64,000 nt of DNA from NCBI RefSeq assembly GCF_001528665.1, contig NZ_BBYJ01000022.1, positions 62,001 through 126,000 of the forward strand. Direction: 5' to 3'. The notes under the pieces are model-generated. The model was not told the origin of the DNA, did no database searches, and saw nothing but the letters and a program-made list of their open reading frames with translations. This document shows, piece by piece, positions 54,820 through 61,033 of the stretch; the stretch's first letter is position 1; the number at the start of each line of letters is the position of its first letter. The translations under genes and the position numbers were made by a program. Origin of the DNA: Microtetraspora malaysiensis. GTDB lineage: Bacteria > Actinomycetota > Actinomycetes > Streptosporangiales > Streptosporangiaceae.

Positions 54820-54952
54820 GCCGCCGAGTCCGCCACGCGCGGAGCCGGGGACCCACTCCCGGGGTGAATCGACACGCCGAGCGGCGTGCCGTAGGGCACC
54901 TCCCAGCCCGAACCCGTCAGCTAACCCGGTAGGCGGTGTGGAAGGAAGGAGG
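54820..54952 (+). ncRNA. Cyclic di-AMP riboswitch (ydaO-yuaA class)
   Basis: Matches the actinobacterial ydaO element: CGCGGAGCCGGGGACCC, GGGGTGAATCG, a variable GC stem (ACGCCG-ag-CGGCGT), GTAGGGC, then the hallmark GAACCCGTCAGCTAACCCGG and closing TAGGCGG...GAAGGA. It turns expression off when c-di-AMP is high. In actinobacteria this class sits before cell-wall hydrolase genes, here a GH25 lysozyme. Confidence 0.9.
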
Positions 54953-54960
54953 ACCCTTCA

Positions 54961-55038
54961 TGCCCGAGCATCGGCCTGCCCCTCGTCCGAAGCCCCCCGG
55001 CCGGACCTGTCACGGCACGCGTGGCGCCCTCGCCTGAC
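54961..55038 (+). CDS. Possible 25-codon leader peptide after the riboswitch
   Basis: ATG 54961 lies 9 bp after GGAAGGAGGA and opens a 25-codon frame rich in Pro and Arg, ending at TGA 55036-55038. The Shine-Dalgarno is stronger than that of the lysozyme gene 310 bp further on. It has no similarity I recognise. It may be a real small protein or leader, or chance; the GGAGGA could be part of the riboswitch expression platform. Confidence 0.3.
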
Positions 55039-55350
55039 GCGCTGCCGGTAGGCGCCGCCTGACGGCCCCGAGGACCCCGTCCTCGTGCCCGGTCTTCAGG
55101 CTCGCCCCGTCGACCTCGCCTTCCGCGCCGCTCTCGCACTTTCACCCCCCGGGCTCCCGCCTGCCCGAACCCCGGACGCCCGCACCGTTCCGGCAGGGCC
55201 TCGCGGGCGCTCGGCGGTCGTCGGCTCCCGGTGACCCGGACCCCGCCACGGGTCGCGAGGAGCGGACGCGACGGCACCCGTGTGCCCCCGCACACCACCG
55301 ATCCCACTCCCCAGGCAGTTCCCTCAATTGCCCCCCGTAGGAGAAACCTG

Positions 55351-56091
55351 ATGTCCCTTCGTCGTAACCTTCGCGTCGCGTCCGCCGCCGGACTGCTGGC
55401 CGCCGTCTCCACGTCGGCCGCCCTGGTCCTGTCCGGCCCGGCGCACGCCACACCGGACCGTCCCGTCCCCGCCGCGGCCGAGGAGAAGGCCGCCGTCGCC
55501 CCGTTCATCTACGGCGAGGACATCTCCAACCACGAGCCCGACCACGACTGGAGCGCCAGCCCCGCGAAGTTCGGCATCGTCAAGGCCACCGAGGGCCTGA
55601 CCTTCCGCGACGGCACCTTCGCCCGGAACTGGCGGCAGATCGGCGAGAAGGGCATCGTGCGCGGCGCCTACCACTTCGCGCACCCCAGCAACGACCCGAT
55701 CGCCGAGGCGAACCACTTCCTCTCCGTGGTGAACGCGCAGCCCGGCAAGCAGGGCGACCTGCTCGTGCTCGACCTGGAGGCGACCGACGGCATGTCCGTC
55801 GCGCACGTCAACAAATGGGCCAAGACCTGGCTCGCGTACGTGAAGGCGAAGACGGGCGCCACGCCGCTGATCTACAGCGGGTGGAACTTCGCCGACACCT
55901 ACGGTCGTGGCCTGGCGGAGTACCCGCTCTGGGTCGCCCACTACAGCAAGGCGAAGGGCACCGTGACCCCGCCCGCCGACTGGAAGAGCTGGGCCATCCA
56001 CCAGTACACCGAGGACCCCATCGACGAGAACGTCTCGGCGCTGAGCGCCGACCAGCTGCGCGCCCTGGGCCGCCCCGCCGCCAAGGCGTAA
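55351..56091 (+). CDS. Secreted GH25 lysozyme/muramidase
   Basis: 246 aa from ATG 55351 (AGGAG upstream). A Sec signal peptide (~35 aa, ending PAHA-T) and a ~20-aa linker precede a GH25 barrel: IYGEDISNHEPDHDW, KFGIVKATEGLTFRD, GAYHFAHPSNDPIAEANHF, catalytic LLVLDLEATDG, YSGWNFADTYG, YPLWVAHY, SWAIHQYTED. It cleaves N-acetylmuramyl beta-1,4 bonds in peptidoglycan. Regulated by the upstream c-di-AMP riboswitch, so it probably serves wall remodelling or germination. Confidence 0.94.
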   Translation: MSLRRNLRVASAAGLLAAVSTSAALVLSGPAHATPDRPVPAAAEEKAAVAPFIYGEDISNHEPDHDWSASPAKFGIVKATEGLTFRDGTFARNWRQIGEKGIVRGAYHFAHPSNDPIAEANHFLSVVNAQPGKQGDLLVLDLEATDGMSVAHVNKWAKTWLAYVKAKTGATPLIYSGWNFADTYGRGLAEYPLWVAHYSKAKGTVTPPADWKSWAIHQYTEDPIDENVSALSADQLRALGRPAAKA

Positions 56092-56107
56092 CCGCCCCCC
56101 GCGCTCA

Positions 56108-56142
56108 CGCCCACCGCCTTCCCGTACAGGAGGCGGTGGGCG
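56108..56142 (+). terminator. Hairpin after the lysozyme gene
   Basis: CGCCCACCGCCT pairs with AGGCGGTGGGCG across an 11-nt loop, 17 nt after the stop. Confidence 0.85.
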
Positions 56143-56212
56143 TTCGCGTGTCACGGGGCGCGCGTACCCCCTTGCCGCCGGGCGGCCCATGGGATAGAAA
56201 TGCGCTCACCCT

Positions 56213-56237
56213 GAGTAGGAAAGTTTCCGACCTACTC
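56213..56237. promoter_or_regulatory. ROK operator
   Basis: GAGTAGG (56213-56219) and CCTACTC (56231-56237) flank the palindrome GGAAAGTTTCC (56218-56228). This is the operator type typical of actinobacterial ROK regulators, directly before the ROK gene. Confidence 0.7.
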
Positions 56238-56259
56238 GGTGCCGGGACGGAGGGTGAGC

Positions 56260-57468
56260 GTGGGCGGCGACTACCTCGCGGGGCCGCAGGGCCTGCTCCG
56301 GTCGATCAACGCGCGCGCCGTGCTCGCCGTCGTCGACCGCGAGGGGCCGCTGGGCCGGCCCGAGATCACCAGGGCGACCGGCCTGTCCAAGACCACCGTC
56401 GCCCAGGCGCTGCGCGAGCTCATCGCGCGCGACGTCGTCGACGAGGCGGGCATCGACACCGCGCGCAGGGGACCCGCCGCGACGCTCTACCGGATCGCCC
56501 CCCGCTGCGCGTTCGGCCTCGGCGTCGACATCGGGCACCTGCGGGTTCGCGTCGCGGTCGTGGACGCGACCGGAGAGGTCCTCGCCCGCGCCGAGGCCCC
56601 CGCGCCGCGCCGGGACGCCGCCGCCCTGGCGGACACGGTGACCGCCCTCGCGTCCGAGTGCGCCGGACGGGCCGGCATCGGCGTGGCCGCCGTGGGCCAG
56701 GCCGTCATCGGAGTCCCCGCCATCGTCGGCCGCGACGGCCGCACCATCCGACGGGCGTACGGCCTGCCGCGGGGCGGCAAGGGGCTGGTCGACGCGATCG
56801 CGCGCGACCTGCCCATGCCGCTGCTCCTGGAGAACGACGTCAACCTGGCCGCCGTCGCCGAGCAGCGGTTCGGCGCGTGCGCGGACGTCGGCGACTTCGT
56901 CCTGCTCGGCGTCGGCGTCGGCCTCGGCGCCGGGATCGTGCTCGGCGGCCGGCTGCACCGGGGGTTCGCCGGAGGAGCGGGCGAGGTCGGCTTCCTGCCC
57001 CACCCCGCGACCGAGCTCGGCACCGAGGTGCTCGGCGCCCGGCGCATCGCCGAGCAGGCCAGGGCGGCCGGCATCGCGGGCCGGCCGTCCCCCCGCGAGC
57101 TCTTCGAGCGCGCCAGGGGCGGTGACGAGAAGGCGCTCGCGGTCGTGGACGCCACCGCCCGCAGGATCGCCCACGTCGCGGCCTCCATCGCCCTGGTGAT
57201 CGAGCCGGAGTTGTTCGTGCTCGGCGGGGCGGTCGGCGCCAACGCCGACCTGCTGCTCGGCCGGGTCCGCCACCACCTCGCCAAGGACGCCGGCCCGCTG
57301 CCGATCAGGGTCATCGCGAGTGGTGTGCCCGACGACGCCGTCCTGCGCGGCGCGGCCTGGCTCGCCCGCCATCACGCCAGGGAACGCGCCTTCGCCGCCG
57401 CCACGGGCGCGCCCCCGCAGGATGCCGGCCCCGGAGGCCGGCCGTACGACACCGACTCCGCCGGGTGA
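56260..57468 (+). CDS. ROK-family transcriptional regulator
   Basis: 402 aa if started at GTG 56260 (GGAGG six bases upstream); in-frame GTGs at 56239 and 56254 are alternatives. N-terminal MarR-like HTH: LLRSINARAVLAVVDREGPL, ITRATGLSKTTVAQALRELI. ROK sugar-kinase-like body: GLGVDIGHLRVRVAVVD, LLENDVNLAAVAEQRFG, GVGVGLGAGIVLGGRLHRGFAGGAGEVGFLPH. The usual CxCGxxGC zinc motif is absent (LPHPATELGTEVLGA). It probably represses itself and the ChbG/symporter genes; inducer likely an amino sugar. Confidence 0.92.
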   Translation: MGGDYLAGPQGLLRSINARAVLAVVDREGPLGRPEITRATGLSKTTVAQALRELIARDVVDEAGIDTARRGPAATLYRIAPRCAFGLGVDIGHLRVRVAVVDATGEVLARAEAPAPRRDAAALADTVTALASECAGRAGIGVAAVGQAVIGVPAIVGRDGRTIRRAYGLPRGGKGLVDAIARDLPMPLLLENDVNLAAVAEQRFGACADVGDFVLLGVGVGLGAGIVLGGRLHRGFAGGAGEVGFLPHPATELGTEVLGARRIAEQARAAGIAGRPSPRELFERARGGDEKALAVVDATARRIAHVAASIALVIEPELFVLGGAVGANADLLLGRVRHHLAKDAGPLPIRVIASGVPDDAVLRGAAWLARHHARERAFAAATGAPPQDAGPGGRPYDTDSAG

Positions 57469-57511
57469 CCGCGCGGCTCCAGGAAAGCGGCTCCAGGAAA
57501 GGGGACACCAC

Positions 57512-58408
57512 GTGAACCTCGCACGACGGCTCGGCGCCCGGGAGGACGACCGGCTGTTGATCGTCAACGCCGACGACTACGGCATGTGCCACGCGGCCAA
57601 CACCGGCATCACCTCGCTGCTCGCCGCCCGCGCCATCAGCTCGGCGACCGTCATGACCCCGTGCCCGTGGGCCCCCGAAGCGATCCGTACCGCCGTCGCC
57701 GGCGGCTACGACGTGGGCGTCCACCTGACCTTCACCAGCGAGTGGGAGGGCTACCGGTGGGGGCCGGTGACCCGTGACCGCGGGGTGTCCTCGCTGGTGG
57801 ACGAGGCCGGCTACTTCCCGGCCGACTGCCGGGCGGTCGAGGAGCGGGCCGACCCGGACGAGGTCCACGCCGAGATCACCGCCCAGATCCGCAGGGCCGT
57901 GACCCTCGGCCTGGACCCCTCGCACGCCGACAACCACATGGGCAGCCTGTACGGCCTGGTGACCGGCCGGGACTTCCTGGACGTCGTGTTCAAGGCGTGT
58001 GCCGAGCACGGCCTGCCGTTCCGGCTGCCCAGGACCCTGGACGGCATGGGCCTGCCCGAGGAGCTGGAGCCGATCGCGGCGGCGCGGGCGGAGGCGGCGG
58101 ACGCGGCCGGGGTGGTGATCCTCGACCGGCTCTGGACGCTGCCGTTCGAGCTGGCCGAGGGTGAGACGTACGAGAGTGTCAGGAACGACATGATCGGGCT
58201 GATCCGGGCGCTGCGGCCCGGTGTGACGGAGCTCTACATCCACCCGTTCGAGGAGACCGGCGAGCTGCGGCAGATCATGCCGCACCACGCGAAGCGCGCC
58301 ATGGAGCTGCGGCTCTTCACCGATCCGGAGGTCCGCCGGGCGGTCGACGAGGAGGGCGTCCGGCTGATCGGCTGGTCCGACCTGCGCGCCCTGCAGAGGT
58401 CGCGATGA
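57512..58408 (+). CDS. ChbG/HpnK-family carbohydrate deacetylase (YdjC-like)
   Basis: 298 aa from GTG 57512 (AGGAAAGGGG upstream). Metal-dependent deacetylase of chitooligosaccharide-like substrates. LLIVNADDYGMCHAANTGI holds the catalytic Asp pair, VGVHLTF and SHADNHMG give the metal His residues, and TELYIHPFEETGELR is near the C-terminus. No signal peptide: cytoplasmic. It overlaps the symporter gene by 4 bp, so import and de-N-acetylation are coupled. Confidence 0.92.
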   Translation: MNLARRLGAREDDRLLIVNADDYGMCHAANTGITSLLAARAISSATVMTPCPWAPEAIRTAVAGGYDVGVHLTFTSEWEGYRWGPVTRDRGVSSLVDEAGYFPADCRAVEERADPDEVHAEITAQIRRAVTLGLDPSHADNHMGSLYGLVTGRDFLDVVFKACAEHGLPFRLPRTLDGMGLPEELEPIAAARAEAADAAGVVILDRLWTLPFELAEGETYESVRNDMIGLIRALRPGVTELYIHPFEETGELRQIMPHHAKRAMELRLFTDPEVRRAVDEEGVRLIGWSDLRALQRSR

Positions 58409-59721
58409 TCGGCCGCGGCCGGATGCTCGCCTACGGGTCGGGCAACCTGTCGGTCAACCTGCTGGCGCAGGCGTTCGCGACCTTCGCCACCTTCTACTAC
58501 GTGGACCACCTCGGCGTCGATCCGGCGCTGATCGGCGTCGCCATGGTCATCCACGGCATCGTGAACGCGCTGCTCAACCCTTTGGTGGGGCACGTCTCGG
58601 ACCGGACGCGCACCCGCTGGGGGAGGCGGGTGCCGTACATCGCGATCGGGATGGCGCCGCTGGCGGCGGCGTTCACCATGATCTGGATCCCGCTCGTGGA
58701 CGGTGGAACCGCCCGCTTCTGGTACTTCCTGATCGCGGTCCTCGTCTACGACGTGCTGTTCGTCGTCGTGGTGCTGAACTACGTGGCGCTGTTCCCCGAG
58801 ATGTTCACCACCATCGCCGAGCGGGCCGCCGCCGCGTCCTGGCGGCAGATGTTCGCCATCGTCGGCATGATCGTCGGCGTCGCCGCCGCGCCCGTGCTGT
58901 ACGGGCTCATCGGATGGCCCGCGATGGGCATGTTCTTCGGCGTCGTCGCGCTGGCCTTCTTCGCGTTGTCGCTGCGCGGGTCGGTCGAGCGGGTCCGGGC
59001 CGAACGCGAGAGCTTCGGGTTCCTGACCGCGGTCCGCTACACGCTCGCCAACCGGGCGTTCGTCACGTACGTCCTGGGCAGCTTCCTGCTGCAACTGACC
59101 TTCGCCCTGCTGCAGGCGGGCATCCCGTTCTTCACCAAGTACGCCCTGGGCGAGCCCGACTCCGCCAACACCGTCATCCTGGGCGCGGTGTTCGTCACCG
59201 CGATCCCGCTCGTCTACGTCTGGAGCCGGGTCACCACCCGGATCGGCCCGCGCCGCGCCGTCCTCGCCGCGATCATCGTGTACGGCGCGGCCCTCGTGCC
59301 GTTCCTCTTCGTCGGCGGTCTCGCCCTCGCGGCGGTCGCCGGGGCCGCGGTCGGCGTGGGGATCGCGGGCATGCTGGTCCTCCTGGAGATCCTGCTCGCC
59401 GAGGTGATCGACGACGACGAGCGCAGGACGGGCGCCCGCCGCGAGGGGATGTATTTCGGGATGAACGGGTTCATCGTCCGCTGGGCGGTGTCGCTCCAGG
59501 CGGTGATCATCAGTATGGTGCTGTCCCGGTCCGGTTACCAGGCGGGGGCGGCCGTGCAGCCCGGCTCCGTCGTGACCGGCGTCCGGCTGATGCTGGGCGG
59601 GGTTCCCCTGATCGTGCTGGCGGTGGCGTTCGGCTGCTTCCTGCTCTACCCGCTGCGGGCGGGCGTCCGCCCGGCCGGCGAGAGCGGCCCGGTCCCGATC
59701 TCCGGCCCACCCGCTCCTTGA
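58405..59721 (+). CDS. GPH-family (glycoside-pentoside-hexuronide) cation symporter
   Basis: 438 aa from ATG 58405 (ATGA overlap). Twelve membrane helices. The family motif GHVSDRTRTRWGRRVPYI and FAVL-type EMFTTIAERAAAASWRQMFAIVG, then GARREGMYFGMNGFIVRWAVSLQ, identify the GPH/MelB class. Imports a glycoside with Na+ or H+. In an operon with ROK and ChbG, the substrate is probably an acetylated amino-sugar oligosaccharide (inference). Confidence 0.92.
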   Translation: MIGRGRMLAYGSGNLSVNLLAQAFATFATFYYVDHLGVDPALIGVAMVIHGIVNALLNPLVGHVSDRTRTRWGRRVPYIAIGMAPLAAAFTMIWIPLVDGGTARFWYFLIAVLVYDVLFVVVVLNYVALFPEMFTTIAERAAAASWRQMFAIVGMIVGVAAAPVLYGLIGWPAMGMFFGVVALAFFALSLRGSVERVRAERESFGFLTAVRYTLANRAFVTYVLGSFLLQLTFALLQAGIPFFTKYALGEPDSANTVILGAVFVTAIPLVYVWSRVTTRIGPRRAVLAAIIVYGAALVPFLFVGGLALAAVAGAAVGVGIAGMLVLLEILLAEVIDDDERRTGARREGMYFGMNGFIVRWAVSLQAVIISMVLSRSGYQAGAAVQPGSVVTGVRLMLGGVPLIVLAVAFGCFLLYPLRAGVRPAGESGPVPISGPPAP

Positions 59722-59755
59722 GGACCGTCATCACGGGGCGAGGCGGCGGCCGGGC

Positions 59756-60781
59756 TCAGATCGTGACGAGCATCTTGCCGATGTTCTCGCCCCTCAGCAT
59801 GCCGAGGAACGCGTCCGGGGCGTTGCGCAGGCCGTTCACAACCGTCTGACGCTCGCGCAGCCGGCCGTCGCGCAGCCAGCCGCCGACCTCGTGCAGCAGG
59901 TCGGGCATGCGCCGGGCGCTGTCCCCGACGATGAAGCCCCGCAACGCCAGCCGCTTGGTAACGATCTTGAACATGTTGTGCGGCCCCGGCGGCGGATCCG
60001 GGACGTTGTACTGCGCCACCGCGCCGCAGCAGGCGACCCGGCCGTGCTCGTTCAGCAGGTCGATGGCGGCCTCCAGATGGTCGCCGCCGACGTTGTCGAA
60101 GTAGACGTCCACACCGTCCGGCGCGGCCGCGCGGAGCTGCTCCACGACCGGGCCGTCCTTGTAGTTGAAGGCGGCGTCGAACCCCAGCTCCTCGTTCAGG
60201 TAGCGGACCTTCTCCGCCGACCCGGCGCTGCCGATGACGCGGGGGGAGCCGCGCAACCTGGCCATCTGCCCCACCAGCGAACCGACCGCCCCGGCCGCCG
60301 CGGACACGAAGACGATGTCGCGCGGGGTGAACCCCGCGACGTCGAACAGGCCGACGTACGCGGTGAGGCCGACCATCCCCAGCACGCCCAGGTACGAGCC
60401 CAGCGGCGCGGCGTCCGGATCGACCACGCGGGCCGACTTGGCGTCCAGCAGCGCGTACTCGCGCCAGCCCAGGGGGTGGACCACCTTCTGCCCGGGCCGG
60501 AACCGGCCGGAGGCGTCCGCGATCACCTCGCCCACGGCGCCGCCCTCCAGCGGTTTGCCGACCTCGAAGGGCGGGACGTAGGACGGGCCGGCGTTCATCC
60601 GGCCGCGCATGTACGGATCGACGCTCATGATCTCGTTGTGGACCAGGAGCTGCCCGGGGCCGGGAGGCTCGACCGGGGCCTCGGCGATGTCGAAGTTCTC
60701 CGGGGTGGGCCATCCCCGGGGCCGGGACGCGAGCCGCACCTCGAGGCCCCGCTCGGGCAACGGCCGGTGTGGCTGGTTCAC
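59756..60781 (-). CDS. NADP-dependent oxidoreductase, CurA/leukotriene-B4-DH class
   Basis: 341 aa from GTG 60781. Zinc-free medium-chain reductase: SVDPYMRGRM, GAVGEVIADASGRFRPGQKV, LGMVGLTAYVGLFDVAGF, cofactor motif SAAAGAVGSLVGQMARLRG, YFDNVGGDHLEAAIDLL, LRGFIVGD. Reduces alpha,beta-unsaturated ketones/aldehydes or 15-oxoprostaglandin-like compounds with NADPH. Stands alone between the symporter operon and IcmF on the opposite strand. Confidence 0.92.
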   Translation of the reverse strand: MNQPHRPLPERGLEVRLASRPRGWPTPENFDIAEAPVEPPGPGQLLVHNEIMSVDPYMRGRMNAGPSYVPPFEVGKPLEGGAVGEVIADASGRFRPGQKVVHPLGWREYALLDAKSARVVDPDAAPLGSYLGVLGMVGLTAYVGLFDVAGFTPRDIVFVSAAAGAVGSLVGQMARLRGSPRVIGSAGSAEKVRYLNEELGFDAAFNYKDGPVVEQLRAAAPDGVDVYFDNVGGDHLEAAIDLLNEHGRVACCGAVAQYNVPDPPPGPHNMFKIVTKRLALRGFIVGDSARRMPDLLHEVGGWLRDGRLRERQTVVNGLRNAPDAFLGMLRGENIGKMLVTI

Positions 60782-60987
60782 GTTGATCGTCCATCCGTGC
60801 TCGGGGAGCGTCCCTGCTCAGGGCGCTTCCCTGCTCCTGTTCCTCCGGCCCGCCGCCGCAAACGTCATGGCCGCGAAACCGCCCGTGCCCGCCCGTGCCC
60901 ACCTGCGCCCGCCCGTGCCCGCCCGAACGGGGACGACGCGCGGAGCGGCCTTGCTTTGCGCCTCCGTTCTCTTCTATGCTCCGCGAT

Positions 60988-61007
60988 TTAGTAGGACGTC
61001 CTAATAA
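60988..61007. promoter_or_regulatory. Palindromic operator before icmF
   Basis: TTAGTAGGACGTCCTAATAA, a 20-bp dyad with one mismatched pair, 26 bp before the icmF start. Typical TetR-type operator; the regulator is not in the window unless it lies beyond the right edge. Confidence 0.7.
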
Positions 61008-61033
61008 ATTGTCGCTCGGTAGGAGTGTGGTCC

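Larger units (their letters stand above)
54531..55350. other. 820-bp region: AT-rich promoter, riboswitch, long leader
   Basis: Holds an AT-rich stretch at 54660-54715 (promoter territory), an imperfect hairpin CACGGTAGGTAACG.../...CGTTACCGTG (54725-54760), the c-di-AMP riboswitch and a 300-400-nt leader before the lysozyme gene, with a possible 25-codon leader peptide. Confidence 0.6.
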
